Under the pieces are notes generated by a model, which searched no databases, was not told where the DNA came from, and saw nothing but the letters and a program-made list of their open reading frames with translations. Below are positions 48,566-57,271 of a DNA stretch of 64,000 bases, piece by piece. The DNA is taken from assembly GCA_003001975.1 (NCBI GenBank), contig PVUG01000001.1:186001-250000 (forward strand). Reading direction: 5' to 3'. The translations under genes and the position numbers were made by a program. The number at the start of each line of letters is the position of its first letter. Within the stretch, counting starts at the first letter, position 1. The DNA is from Martelella mediterranea (lineage in GTDB: Bacteria; Pseudomonadota; Alphaproteobacteria; Rhizobiales; Rhizobiaceae).

Positions 48566-48600
48566 GAAGCCGCCGTTTCGATAACAGCGGCTTTTTTTCG
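48566..48600. terminator. Terminator copy 2 downstream of repeat C
   Basis: Stem AAGCCGCCG-TTTCGATAAC-AGCGGCTTTTTTT. It repeats 22 of 23 central bases of the rne terminator, 235 bp downstream. It may also stop the convergent aminotransferase gene, whose stop codon is 37 bp away. Confidence 0.82.
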
Positions 48601-48636
48601 GCAGAAGCTGTTTCGAAAAACGAGACCGCCGCTGTC

Positions 48637-49797
48637 TCACCCTTTTTTCGGCAACCAGTTGCCGATGCGCTCCACCGCCTGGCGAATTTCGGCCTCGGTG
48701 CCTGCATAGGAAAGTCTGAGATAGCGCCCGCCGGTCAGCGGGTCGAAATCGGCGCCCGGTGTGGCCGCGACATCGATCTCGGCGAGCATCCTGCGCGAAA
48801 ACTCCACGCTGTCATTGGAATGGCCGCTGACATCCACATAGGCATAGAAGGCGCCGTCCATCGGCGAGACAACCGGCAGGCCGATTTCCGGCAGTGCGTT
48901 GATCAGAAACGCGCGGTTGGCGCGATAGATTTCGCGGTAGCCATCGAGCTGCGGACGCGCATCGAGTGCGGCTTCGGCGGCAATCTGCGACAGTTCGGGC
49001 GCACTGATATAGATGTTCTGCGCCAGCTGTTCGAACACGCGCACCAGCTTTTCCGGCAGCACCATCCAGCCGACACGCCAGCCGGTCATGCAGTAATATT
49101 TCGAGAAAGAATTGATGACCACCGCTTCGTCGGTGAAGGCGAGCGCCGTCGTCTCTTCGCCCGAAAAAACCAGACCGTGATAGATCTCGTCCGAGATAAA
49201 CGCGGTTCCACGCGCCGCGCACCAGTCAGCCAGACGCTTGAGCGCGGCACGTCCCGTCACCGTCCCCGTCGGGTTTGCCGGGCTTGCCAGCAGCACGCCC
49301 CTGATTGTCACGCCCTGCTCCCGTTCCGCCTCTTCCAGCGCCTCCGGCGTCAGCGTGAAGTCGTGAGCGGCGCTGGCCTCGACCTCGACCACATTGAGGT
49401 CGAGCGCGCGCAGGATATTGCGATAGGCCGGATAGCCCGGCCGCGCGATCGCCACGCTGTCGCCGGCATCGAACAGCGCCAGAAAGGCCAGGTTGAAACC
49501 GGCCGATGAGCCGGTCGTCACCGCAATGCGCGCCGGATCGATCTCGACGCCCATGCGGGCGCGATAGTCATTCGAAATGGCCTCGCGCAGACTGGAAAGG
49601 CCGAAAGCATCGGTATAGCCGAGATGGCCATGCTCAAGCGCGGCGCGGGCCGCCGCAAGCGCCTTGTCGGGTGCTGGATGGGATGGCTGGCCGACGGCCA
49701 GCGACAGCACGGGATGGCCGGCCGTCTTCCGGCGATTGGCCTCCGCCAGAACATCCATGGCCAGAAACGAGTCAATTTCGCTGCGCTTTGACGGCAT
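48637..49797 (-). CDS. Pyridoxal phosphate-dependent aminotransferase, class I/II
   Basis: A 386-residue fold type I aminotransferase, cytosolic. The PLP-binding Lys is in NSFSKYYCMTGWRVGW, the cofactor-stacking and Asn/Asp residues in SPANPTGTV and FISDEIYHGL, and the substrate carboxylate Arg in YLRLSYAG. The family covers aspartate, aromatic and alanine-type enzymes and the substrate cannot be fixed from sequence. ATG start at 49797 (MPSKRSEIDSF). Convergent with rne across repeat C. Confidence 0.9.
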   Translation of the reverse strand: MPSKRSEIDSFLAMDVLAEANRRKTAGHPVLSLAVGQPSHPAPDKALAAARAALEHGHLGYTDAFGLSSLREAISNDYRARMGVEIDPARIAVTTGSSAGFNLAFLALFDAGDSVAIARPGYPAYRNILRALDLNVVEVEASAAHDFTLTPEALEEAEREQGVTIRGVLLASPANPTGTVTGRAALKRLADWCAARGTAFISDEIYHGLVFSGEETTALAFTDEAVVINSFSKYYCMTGWRVGWMVLPEKLVRVFEQLAQNIYISAPELSQIAAEAALDARPQLDGYREIYRANRAFLINALPEIGLPVVSPMDGAFYAYVDVSGHSNDSVEFSRRMLAEIDVAATPGADFDPLTGGRYLRLSYAGTEAEIRQAVERIGNWLPKKG

Positions 49798-50005
49798 TGT
49801 TTTTCTTCCTTGTCACGAGACCCGGAATATACGGGCGTTTCTTCGGGCTTGGACCATTCGCCTTCCGGCTGCAATGCTTGAGGCCCAAAAAACGGAATTT
49901 TGATCACAACCGGTGACAATTCCGGCCCGGGCTATGGACAATGCCGCCTTTTACGCACAATTGGTTTCTAGCTACATTGATCTTGTCGTGCCGGAAGGGG
50001 AAAAC

Positions 50006-50812
50006 ATGTCTTCAAAGGGAATGACGCTTGCGGTTGCCGCAATCTTCGCGACGGCGATTGCGTCCGCTGCCGCAACCACAGCCGCCATTTACGGGTTCGC
50101 CCAGCCTGAGCAGCATGAACAACAAGCTGCCGCCCCGGCCGATGACGACTTCGGCACGAAGGTCCATGACTATCTGGTGGAAAATCCGGAAGTGCTGCTC
50201 GATGTGCAGGTGGCGCTTCAGAGAAAACAGGCTGAAGAACAGCAAAAGGCCGCATCCGCGGCCCTTGCCGAAAACCAGGACAAGATCTACCAGCCGGCCT
50301 ATGACGCCGAACTCGGCAATCCCGACGGCGCGATCACCGTGGTCGAGTTCTTCGACTATAATTGCGGCTATTGCCGTCGCGCACTGTCCGACATGGACGA
50401 GATCATTGCCGACAACAGCGATGTCCGCTTCATTCTCAAGGAAATTCCCGTTCTGGGGCCGGAATCGGAAGCCGCGCAGCGCATTTCCTATGCCTTCTTC
50501 AAAGTCGCACCGGAAAAATACGCAGATTTCCACCGCGCGCTGATGGGCTCGGGCAACCGCGCCACGGACCAGACCGCGCGCGCCGTTGCCGCCGCATTCG
50601 GCGTCGACAATGCCGCAATCGACCAGGCCATGGAAGAATATCCGGCCGAAGAAGCCCTTGCCGAGCACTTCGCTCTGGCGCAGGCGGTCGGCGTGACCGG
50701 GACGCCGGCCTATATCGTCGGCGACACCATGCTCCACGGCGCGGTCGGCGTCGACCGCATACAGCAGGTTATCGACAACGTCCGTGATTGCGGATCGGGC
50801 ACCTGCACTTGA
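50006..50812 (+). CDS. DsbA-family thioredoxin-like oxidoreductase
   Basis: A 268-residue exported protein. The N-terminus has a membrane anchor or signal (about 6-32, LAVAAIFATAIASAAATTAA). An Ala/Gln-rich helical region with an N-terminal DsbA-associated segment (VHDYLVENPEVLLD) is followed by the thioredoxin fold with the redox pair CGYC (in FFDYNCGYCRRA) and the cis-Pro loop GVTGTPAYI. It resembles the Com1-type DsbA proteins of alphaproteobacteria and probably makes or isomerises disulphides in the periplasm. The ATG at 50006 has GGAAGGGG upstream; the frame is open back to 49913. Confidence 0.88.
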   Translation: MSSKGMTLAVAAIFATAIASAAATTAAIYGFAQPEQHEQQAAAPADDDFGTKVHDYLVENPEVLLDVQVALQRKQAEEQQKAASAALAENQDKIYQPAYDAELGNPDGAITVVEFFDYNCGYCRRALSDMDEIIADNSDVRFILKEIPVLGPESEAAQRISYAFFKVAPEKYADFHRALMGSGNRATDQTARAVAAAFGVDNAAIDQAMEEYPAEEALAEHFALAQAVGVTGTPAYIVGDTMLHGAVGVDRIQQVIDNVRDCGSGTCT

Positions 50813-50855
50813 AACCTCCGCCTCGACGAAGCTTAACCAAGCTGTTTCATGCACA

Positions 50856-50885
50856 GGTCTTTGGGCTTTTCCTCAAAGACCTGAA
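50856..50885. other. Perfect 10 bp hairpin between dsbA-like gene and aroQ
   Basis: CAGGTCTTTG and CAAAGACCTG pair across a 10-base loop. There is no T run on either strand. It lies 35 bp before the aroQ start and may be a weak terminator, an mRNA-stabilising hairpin or a leader element. Confidence 0.5.
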
Positions 50886-50919
50886 CGTCTATAGGTGAGG
50901 GCGAAACTGGAATTGACGG

Positions 50920-51357
50920 ATGACACGCACAATCTTTGTTCTCAACGGACCGAACCTCAATCTGCTGGGAAAGCGCGAGCCGGGCATCTACGGCGCACTG
51001 ACCCTTGAAACCATTGAGGCGGCCTGTCGCACGGAAGCGGAAACGCTCGGTTTCAGTGCCGACTGCCGTCAGAGCAATCATGAAGGCGTCCTTGTCGACT
51101 GGCTCCACGAGGCCAATGACAAGGCGGCCGGTGTCGCCATCAATCCAGGTGCCTACGGGCACACATCCGTTGCGCTTCACGATGCGATACGCGCCATCAG
51201 CGTGCCTGTCGTGGAGCTTCACATTTCCAACATTCATACCCGTGAGCCCTTCCGCCACAAGACCTTCACCTCTGCGGCGGTCAAGGGTGTCATCTGTGGC
51301 TTCGGACAAGACAGCTATCTTCTGGCACTTCGTGCGCTCAAGACACTCACGGAATAA
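50920..51357 (+). CDS. aroQ: 3-dehydroquinate dehydratase, type II
   Basis: A 145-residue enzyme of the shikimate pathway that dehydrates 3-dehydroquinate. Type II signature: [19 protein letters not shown] with the catalytic Arg and Tyr, [29 protein letters not shown] (catalytic His region) and [15 protein letters not shown]. Length matches the family. It precedes accB by 22 bp on the same strand, a standard rhizobial order. Confidence 0.97.
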   Translation: MTRTIFVLNGPNLNLLGKREPGIYGALTLETIEAACRTEAETLGFSADCRQSNHEGVLVDWLHEANDKAAGVAINPGAYGHTSVALHDAIRAISVPVVELHISNIHTREPFRHKTFTSAAVKGVICGFGQDSYLLALRALKTLTE

Positions 51358-51379
51358 AAAGAACAAAGGAACACCACCC

Positions 51380-51853
51380 ATGGCAGACCAAAAGAAGGCA
51401 GTCGACGCAAAGCTGGTGCGCGATCTCGCCGTTATCCTCAACGAGACCGACCTGACGGAAATCGAAGTGGAGCAGGACGGCCTCCATATCCGGGTCGCGC
51501 GCGAAGTAACGGTTACCGCCGCGCCGCAGCAGGCCATGACCTACGCTGCCCCGGCTGCAGCGCCGGCCGCAGCAGCGCCTGCCGCCGAAGCACCGGCAGC
51601 GCCTGCCGCAAACAATCTCGACCAGGCCGTCAAGGCGCCCATGGTCGGCACGGTCTATCTGGCCCCTGCCCCCGGCGCGCGTCCGTTCATCGAGGTCGGC
51701 GCCAATGTCAAGGAAGGCCAGACCCTGCTGATCATCGAAGCCATGAAGACCATGAACCAGATCCCGGCACCGAAAAGCGGCAAGGTCACCCAAATCCTCG
51801 TCGACGATGCCCAGCCGGTTGAATTCGACGAGCCGCTTGTCGTGATCGAATAA
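51380..51853 (+). CDS. accB: Biotin carboxyl carrier protein of acetyl-CoA carboxylase
   Basis: A 157-residue carrier subunit for the first step of fatty acid synthesis. An N-terminal helical part and an Ala/Pro-rich hinge ([18 protein letters not shown]) are followed by the biotinyl domain with the biotinylated Lys in [10 protein letters not shown]. The ATG at 51380 starts MADQKKAVD. It precedes accC by 14 bp; the two subunits work together. Confidence 0.97.
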   Translation: MADQKKAVDAKLVRDLAVILNETDLTEIEVEQDGLHIRVAREVTVTAAPQQAMTYAAPAAAPAAAAPAAEAPAAPAANNLDQAVKAPMVGTVYLAPAPGARPFIEVGANVKEGQTLLIIEAMKTMNQIPAPKSGKVTQILVDDAQPVEFDEPLVVIE

Positions 51854-51867
51854 CGGGTCAAAAGCAG

Positions 51868-53214
51868 ATGTTTTCCAAAATCCTGATCGCCAATCGCGGC
51901 GAAATTGCGCTTCGCGTGCAGCGCGCCTGCAAGGAACTGGGCATCGCCACGGTCGCTGTACATTCGACCGCTGATGCCGATGCGATGCATGTGCGCCTTG
52001 CCGACGAGAGCGTGTGCATCGGCCCGCCGTCTTCGCGCGAGAGCTACCTCAACATTCACCAGATCGTTGCCGCCTGCGAGATTACCGGCGCAGATGCGGT
52101 GCATCCCGGCTACGGCTTTCTGTCGGAAAACGCCAAGTTTGCCGAAATCCTCGAAGCCCACGGCATCACCTTCATCGGCCCGACCAGCGAACATATCCGC
52201 ATGATGGGCGACAAGATCACCGCCAAGACGACGGCCGAAAACCTCGGTATTCCGGTGGTGCCGGGTTCCGGCGGCTCTGTCGATACCGAAGAAGACGCCA
52301 TCAAAACGGCGGAGGAAATCGGCTTTCCGGTGCTGATCAAGGCAACTGCCGGCGGCGGCGGCCGCGGCATGAAGCTTGCCCGGACCAAGGACGACCTGCT
52401 CGAAGCCTGGAGCACGGCCCGCGGAGAAGCGGCGGCCGCCTTCGGCAATGATTCGGTTTATATGGAGAAATATCTCGACAAGCCGCGTCATATCGAGGTT
52501 CAGGTCTTCGGCGACGGTGAAGGCGATGCCATTCATCTGGGGGAACGCGACTGCTCGCTGCAGCGCCGCCACCAGAAGGTCTGGGAAGAAGCCAATTCGC
52601 CTGCCCTGAACGTCGAGCAGCGGATGGAGATCGGCGAAATCTGCGCCGACGCCATGCGCAAGATGAAATATCGCGGCGCCGGCACGGTCGAATTCCTGTA
52701 CGAAAACGGCGAATTCTACTTCATCGAGATGAATACCCGTCTGCAGGTGGAACATCCGATCACCGAAGCCATTACAGGCATCGATCTGGTCCACGAGCAG
52801 ATCCGGGTTGCCGCAGGCGCCGGCCTTTCGGTCAGCCAGAAGGATATCTTCTTCTCCGGTCATGCGATCGAGTGCCGCATCAACGCCGAAAATGCCGAGA
52901 CCTTCCGTCCGTCCCCGGGCACGATAACCCATTTTCATGCACCGGGCGGCCTTGGCGTGCGCATCGATTCAGGCGTTTATCAGGGCTATAAAATTCCACC
53001 CTATTATGACAGTCTGATCGGCAAGCTCATCGTTCACGGGCGCACCCGCGTGGAATGCATGATGCGGCTGAAACGCGCGCTCGACGAGTTCGTCGTCGAC
53101 GGTATTGACACGACCCTGCCGCTTTTTCAGGATCTGGTCACCAATCAGGATATTGCCAATGGCGACTACGATATCCATTGGCTGGAACACTATCTGGAAG
53201 ACAAGGCAAAGTAG
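51868..53214 (+). CDS. accC: Biotin carboxylase subunit of acetyl-CoA carboxylase
   Basis: A 448-residue ATP-grasp enzyme that carboxylates the biotin on AccB. N-terminal FSKILIANRGEIALRV, the ATP-binding glycine-rich loop KATAGGGGRGMKLA, EKYLDKPRHIEVQVFGD, and the active-site FIEMNTRLQVEHPITEAITG are all present. Length is exactly that of E. coli AccC-like enzymes. Followed by aat after 10 bp. Confidence 0.98.
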   Translation: MFSKILIANRGEIALRVQRACKELGIATVAVHSTADADAMHVRLADESVCIGPPSSRESYLNIHQIVAACEITGADAVHPGYGFLSENAKFAEILEAHGITFIGPTSEHIRMMGDKITAKTTAENLGIPVVPGSGGSVDTEEDAIKTAEEIGFPVLIKATAGGGGRGMKLARTKDDLLEAWSTARGEAAAAFGNDSVYMEKYLDKPRHIEVQVFGDGEGDAIHLGERDCSLQRRHQKVWEEANSPALNVEQRMEIGEICADAMRKMKYRGAGTVEFLYENGEFYFIEMNTRLQVEHPITEAITGIDLVHEQIRVAAGAGLSVSQKDIFFSGHAIECRINAENAETFRPSPGTITHFHAPGGLGVRIDSGVYQGYKIPPYYDSLIGKLIVHGRTRVECMMRLKRALDEFVVDGIDTTLPLFQDLVTNQDIANGDYDIHWLEHYLEDKAK

Positions 53215-53224
53215 CTGAAAGGCC

Positions 53225-53842
53225 ATGGAAAAGAACGCCGGAAAAAGCAGCGGAATAACGCCGGAACTGCTTTTGAATGCCTACAGCATCGGCCTCTTTC
53301 CCATGTCCGAATCAGCCGAGGACACGGAGCTTTTCTGGGTTGAACCGGAAATCCGCGGCATCATTCCGCTGGACGGCCTCCACGTCTCTCACAGCCTGCG
53401 CAAATTGATGCGCAGGTCTCCCTATGAAATCCGTTTCAACCATGATTTCGAAGGCGTGATAGCAGGGTGCGCCGCCCCTGCCGCCGACAGGCCGCAGACC
53501 TGGATCAACGACGAAATCCGCACTCTCTACAAATCCCTCCACGCCATGGGGCATGCCCATTCGGTGGAAGCCTGGCAGGACGGCGAGCTTGTCGGCGGGC
53601 TTTACGGTGTATCGCTGAGAGCGGCATTCTTCGGCGAGAGCATGTTCTCGCGCCGCCCGAGCGCTTCCAAGATCTGCCTTGTGCATCTGGTCGAACGGCT
53701 GCGCGCCAACAACTTCCTGCTGCTCGACACCCAGTTCACCACAGAACACCTGAAGACCATGGGGGCGATCGACATTCCCAAGGAAGAATACATGACGCTG
53801 CTGAATGCAGCGCTGACCTGGCCCGACCAGCCGTTTCCGTGA
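53225..53842 (+). CDS. aat: Leucyl/phenylalanyl-tRNA--protein transferase
   Basis: A 205-residue enzyme that adds Leu or Phe to proteins with N-terminal Arg or Lys, marking them for ClpAP (N-degron pathway). Seen are [31 protein letters not shown], the [18 protein letters not shown] core, and [21 protein letters not shown] with LLDTQF near the end. It begins 10 bp after accC and ends 6 bp from the convergent pectinesterase gene, leaving no room for a separate terminator. Confidence 0.96.
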   Translation: MEKNAGKSSGITPELLLNAYSIGLFPMSESAEDTELFWVEPEIRGIIPLDGLHVSHSLRKLMRRSPYEIRFNHDFEGVIAGCAAPAADRPQTWINDEIRTLYKSLHAMGHAHSVEAWQDGELVGGLYGVSLRAAFFGESMFSRRPSASKICLVHLVERLRANNFLLLDTQFTTEHLKTMGAIDIPKEEYMTLLNAALTWPDQPFP

Positions 53843-53848
53843 TCGCGG

Positions 53849-55264
53849 CTATGCCTGGCGGTTATTGAATTCCGCAAGCCAGGGTTCTGCCGGATCAGGC
53901 TTTTGAAGGGCAAGCCCCTCGCCTTTCAGCCAGTCATCCAGATAGCGGAAGAAGTCGTCGGAGCTGTACTGTACGGGGCGATAACGCGTGTTCCATTCGC
54001 CGGGCACGAATTCACCATCGGCATTGCGCCTGCCGCCGCTCCAGTCGTCCCAGGGCGCGCTCGCATTGATATGCGCGCCAATACGGGAATTGAGGATCAC
54101 GCATTTACCGACGGCTTCCAGAACATCGAGCGAGATCGTCCCCTCGGGCGGGTTGTCGAATTCCGAGGTTTCGGCAAGTCGCGTGCGATAACCCTCGATA
54201 TTCGGGATGCCATAGGGCGATGCCCGCACCGTCTGGAACCATTGCCGGCCGAGCGAGAAGGTGCCGGCGAGCGCTGCCGCGCTGCCGTCATGGGTAAAGT
54301 CGCAATCATTGAAGACGATGCCATAGGGCGTATGCATATTGGCCGAAGGTGCCACCACATAGGTGTGGTTGACGCGTGTGCCCAGAGACCGGATTTCGCA
54401 TCCGTCGAAATAAGCCGTCGAACGGCCGAAAATGAAGTCGATATCGCCCTCGACATGACAGTTCGAATAATAGGAGCGCACCGTCATCCCGGGCACGCGG
54501 CCCTTGAAATAAAGCGTGTCCTGAAAGCTCGAAAACCGCACATGGTCGAAATGAACCCGGTCTGCATTATGCACCAGCGTTGCCACGGCCTGATGCCAGC
54601 CCCTGGCGAACTGACCGGCCGCATTCTTCGGCCCACCCTTGCCGTCCTCGCATTTCGAGTTCCGGTCTTCCCTGTCGCAATTATAGGCGTTGTGAACCGT
54701 CAGGTTCTTTGCCTGAAAGCCATCATTCTCAACCCGCAACACACAGGCATTTTCCGTGGACAGGCGATCCAGCGCGGCATTGGCCCGATAGATTTCGGCA
54801 ACCTCCGGCGCATAGCGGTCAACGGCGGCGCCAAAGGCGGTCAGGAAATCGGCTCCGCTCATGCCCTGATCGATATTGGCGCGGATCACGGTTTCCTGCG
54901 GCGCGCTGCCCGTGCCGAAAAGCGTGATCGAAACCGTCCGGCCACCGACGATCAGCCGCGGGACAATGACGGTCTCTTGATAGACGCCGGGCCGGATCGC
55001 GATATAGATGCGATCATCCGTTCCGCCGGTCGCGGCATCAGCCACCGCCTGGCTGACAGCCATCTGGATCGAGTTGAAATCACTGCCGGTCTGACCAACC
55101 GTATAGTCGGCGCGCACCTTTGCATTGCCGCACATGAAGGTATCGGCTTTCGGGTCCCACGGATCGATGGTCTCGGCGCCGGCGCGGCCGGTATATTTCA
55201 ACACCTCGGCATAGTGAAACTTCGCGGCTTCGGCGGCCGAAAGTTGAGGGCGCGCATCGGACAT
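53849..55264 (-). CDS. Pectinesterase (CE8), apparently without signal peptide
   Basis: A 471-residue carbohydrate esterase family 8 protein, expected to remove methyl esters from pectin. Active-site motifs are in order: QAVATLV (Gln), FQDTLYF (Gln and catalytic Asp of QDT), DIDFIFGRS (nucleophile Asp) and FSLGRQWF (LGRxW, substrate Arg/Trp), all on a right-handed beta-helix pattern. The start at 55264 (MSDARPQ) has GAAGG upstream. No export signal is seen there or in the longer frame to 55318. It sits inside the usually tight accBC-aat / DUF2155-NDUFA12 neighbourhood and ends 6 bp from aat, so it is probably a lineage-specific insertion. Confidence 0.88.
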   Translation of the reverse strand: MSDARPQLSAAEAAKFHYAEVLKYTGRAGAETIDPWDPKADTFMCGNAKVRADYTVGQTGSDFNSIQMAVSQAVADAATGGTDDRIYIAIRPGVYQETVIVPRLIVGGRTVSITLFGTGSAPQETVIRANIDQGMSGADFLTAFGAAVDRYAPEVAEIYRANAALDRLSTENACVLRVENDGFQAKNLTVHNAYNCDREDRNSKCEDGKGGPKNAAGQFARGWHQAVATLVHNADRVHFDHVRFSSFQDTLYFKGRVPGMTVRSYYSNCHVEGDIDFIFGRSTAYFDGCEIRSLGTRVNHTYVVAPSANMHTPYGIVFNDCDFTHDGSAAALAGTFSLGRQWFQTVRASPYGIPNIEGYRTRLAETSEFDNPPEGTISLDVLEAVGKCVILNSRIGAHINASAPWDDWSGGRRNADGEFVPGEWNTRYRPVQYSSDDFFRYLDDWLKGEGLALQKPDPAEPWLAEFNNRQA

Positions 55265-55289
55265 GACAGACCTTCGAAAAATCGGAAAT

Positions 55290-55700
55290 TCAGGGAGCGG
55301 GAACGTCGGCCTCTTCAACGCAGTCGGTCAGCCAGACATCGTAGATCGGGTCCTGAACGGCATTGAGCGCGGGCGAATCGGCAAACATCCATCCCGAAAA
55401 TATCCGGTTCATCTCGTTTTGCAGCGACACCTTGTCCACCTGCACGAACGCGTCGACCTGCTGCTCCTCCGTATCGTCGCGCGAATAGCACACGCGCGGC
55501 GTGACCTGCAGGCGGCCGAACTGGACCGTCTCGCCGACATAGGCATCGAAGGTGTAGGTGCGGCCTGTGATCTTGTCGATACCGCCGAAAACGGCAACCG
55601 GGTTTTCAACCCGCGCGGCAAAGACCGGGCTGGCGGACATGCCCGCCACCGCCACGCCAAGTGAAACGGTAAGAAGACGGCTCAATGCACGGAAATCCAT
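55290..55700 (-). CDS. DUF2155 periplasmic protein
   Basis: A 136-residue protein with a clean signal peptide (SRLLTVSLGVAVAGMSASPVFA). The mature part has the DUF2155 pattern: AVFGGIDKITGRTYTFD, CYSRDDTEE and the IFSGWMFADSPALNAVQDPIYDVWLTDC end, with two Cys that could pair. Function unknown; in alphaproteobacteria it accompanies the NDUFA12-like gene, as it does here. A terminator lies between the two. Confidence 0.9.
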   Translation of the reverse strand: MDFRALSRLLTVSLGVAVAGMSASPVFAARVENPVAVFGGIDKITGRTYTFDAYVGETVQFGRLQVTPRVCYSRDDTEEQQVDAFVQVDKVSLQNEMNRIFSGWMFADSPALNAVQDPIYDVWLTDCVEEADVPAP

Positions 55701-55716
55701 GGAACATCCCTTGATA

Positions 55717-55744
55717 ACAAAAAGCGCGACCGATGCCGCGCTTC
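55717..55744 (-). terminator. Intrinsic terminator of the NDUFA12-like gene
   Basis: On the minus strand AAGCGCG (55737-55743) pairs with CGCGCTT (55722-55728) and runs into TTTTTG. It lies 50 bases after the stop codon. Confidence 0.72.
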
Positions 55745-55794
55745 ATTTCAGACTGACATTGGCGCCAGCCTACCGTCCGATTGCGGCAAAAACC

Positions 55795-56193
55795 TTACGC
55801 ACCCGGCGTCCAGGCATCGTAATCGCCGGTGACCTCGTTGCGCTCGCCCTGAACGACAAGCGACCCCTTCGGCCGGTAGGCCAATACGGTGCCCGTCTGG
55901 TTCGGATTATGCGGCTTTTCCCATTCACGCGCCTTGTAGGCAGCCTCGGTCGGCGGCGTATCGGTGCGGTGGTGCATCCAGCCGTGCCAACCGGGCGGAA
56001 TGGAAGACGCATCCGCATAGCCCTTGTAAACCACCCAGCGGCGCTTCAGGCCATAGGTGGACATACCGCCTTCGTAATAGATATTTCCGAACTGGTCCTC
56101 GCCAACCTTCTTGCCGAAGCGGCGGGTAAACACATCCGTGCCAATGGTCGAGCCATTCCACCAGGTAAACATCTTTGTCAGAAAGCCAGCCAT
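55795..56193 (-). CDS. NADH:ubiquinone oxidoreductase 17.2 kDa (NDUFA12-like) subunit
   Basis: A 132-residue homologue of the mitochondrial complex I accessory subunit NDUFA12 (B17.2), which alphaproteobacteria share with mitochondria. Typical features: TWWNGSTIGTDVFTRRFGKKVGEDQFGNIYYE, RRWVVYKGYADASSIPPGWHGWMHHRTD and the KPHNPNQTGT end. It binds at the peripheral arm of complex I and is encoded away from the nuo operon. Confidence 0.95.
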   Translation of the reverse strand: MAGFLTKMFTWWNGSTIGTDVFTRRFGKKVGEDQFGNIYYEGGMSTYGLKRRWVVYKGYADASSIPPGWHGWMHHRTDTPPTEAAYKAREWEKPHNPNQTGTVLAYRPKGSLVVQGERNEVTGDYDAWTPGA

Positions 56194-56294
56194 TCTCTTT
56201 CCTTCGTCAGGGACCGCAAGGCGCGGCCTGTCTCCGATTTCTCAACACTGTGTATGGCGCGTCATGCCGCACTTGTCCAGAGCGGCAAACGGCC

Positions 56295-56771
56295 TCACCG
56301 ACCTTTCAGCTTCATTTTGAAGCCGAGATGCGACGGCGTGAAACCGAGCCGCTCATAAAACCGGTGGGCATCGACACGGTTGCTGTTCGACATCAACTGC
56401 ACCAGCCGGCAGTCCTCCACCCGGGCTTCGGCAATGGCCGCCTCGATCATTTTTGCGCCGATACCGCGACCGCGCCAGTCGGCATGGGTCTGCACGGAAC
56501 CGATCGTCAGCACCGCGCTGCCCCGGCCGGTCAGCGTGCGGGTATAGGTGGTCTGAAACGTGCCGACGACGGCGCCATCGAGTTCCGCGACATAAAGCGT
56601 ATCATTGGCCGATGCGCTAATCGCCTCAAAAGCCTCGCGATAGTCGTCACGGGCTTCAGGATCGGTGGTGTCGCCGTGGCCGCCGAGCGCATCGCCCGCG
56701 AACATCGCAATCAACGCCTCAAGATCGCCCGGCCGGGCCTCACGAATGACCAGCGCTTCGAGATCAGACAC
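56295..56771 (-). CDS. GNAT family N-acetyltransferase
   Basis: A 158-residue acetyltransferase. The acetyl-CoA loop is in the WRGRGIGAKMIEAAI segment (Q/RxxGxG/A), preceded by the VLTIGSVQTHADWR strand and followed by CRLVQLMSNSN and AHRFYERLGFTPSHLG. The substrate is unknown. It overlaps the upstream GNAT gene by 8 bp and is thus co-transcribed. Confidence 0.88.
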   Translation of the reverse strand: MSDLEALVIREARPGDLEALIAMFAGDALGGHGDTTDPEARDDYREAFEAISASANDTLYVAELDGAVVGTFQTTYTRTLTGRGSAVLTIGSVQTHADWRGRGIGAKMIEAAIAEARVEDCRLVQLMSNSNRVDAHRFYERLGFTPSHLGFKMKLKGR

Positions 56772-57267
56772 CGGGAAGGTCCTTTTCCATGACGATTGCC
56801 GGAATGCCGGAGCCGCAAGTGCCGCAGTTTTCGGTCCGCGAAACCTCGCTCAGGCCGTGCGCCTGATAAAACGCCAATGCCCCGTCATTGCCGATCACCA
56901 CTTCCAGCGCGAGCTTTTTCGCATGCGGAAAACAGGTCTCGATTTCGGCAAACAAATCGCGGCCGATCCCCTGCCGCAAAAAATCCGGATGGATATAGAG
57001 CTGGTGCAGGTTGATCACATCGGCCTTGGTCTTCGATGGCGCGGCATAGGCCATGCCACCGAGCCGGCGACCATCATCGGCCACCAGAAACTCACCGCCC
57101 TTGCGCTCGAGACGCGCCTTGACCGCCTGCGCAGAATGCCAGCTCGCGACAAGCTGGCTGACCTTTTCCGCGCCCAGGATAGGATCATAGGTGGCATGCC
57201 AGGTGACATCCAGCAGGCTGCAGACCGCCGGAATGTCCGTCTCCATCGCGGTTCGGACGAAAAACAA
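56764..57267 (-). CDS. GNAT family N-acetyltransferase
   Basis: A 167-residue acetyltransferase with acetyl-CoA motif LRQGIGRDLFAEIE, preceded by INLHQLYIHPDF and followed by LEVVIGNDGALAFYQAHGL. The C-terminal CGTCGSG has two Cys in a CxxC arrangement. The start is TTG at 57267 with GGAG 7 bases upstream, directly after the gatB stop (57272); an ATG inside would remove the first conserved strand. Substrate unknown. Confidence 0.85.
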   Translation of the reverse strand: MFFVRTAMETDIPAVCSLLDVTWHATYDPILGAEKVSQLVASWHSAQAVKARLERKGGEFLVADDGRRLGGMAYAAPSKTKADVINLHQLYIHPDFLRQGIGRDLFAEIETCFPHAKKLALEVVIGNDGALAFYQAHGLSEVSRTENCGTCGSGIPAIVMEKDLPGV

Positions 57268-57271
57268 GGGC

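Noticed and set aside
48365-48709. Open frames through repeats B and C giving peptides such as PWILGSSPRMT
   Set aside because: They arise from the palindromic repeat sequence itself; similar spurious peptides come from such repeats in many alphaproteobacteria. No ribosome site or domain supports them.
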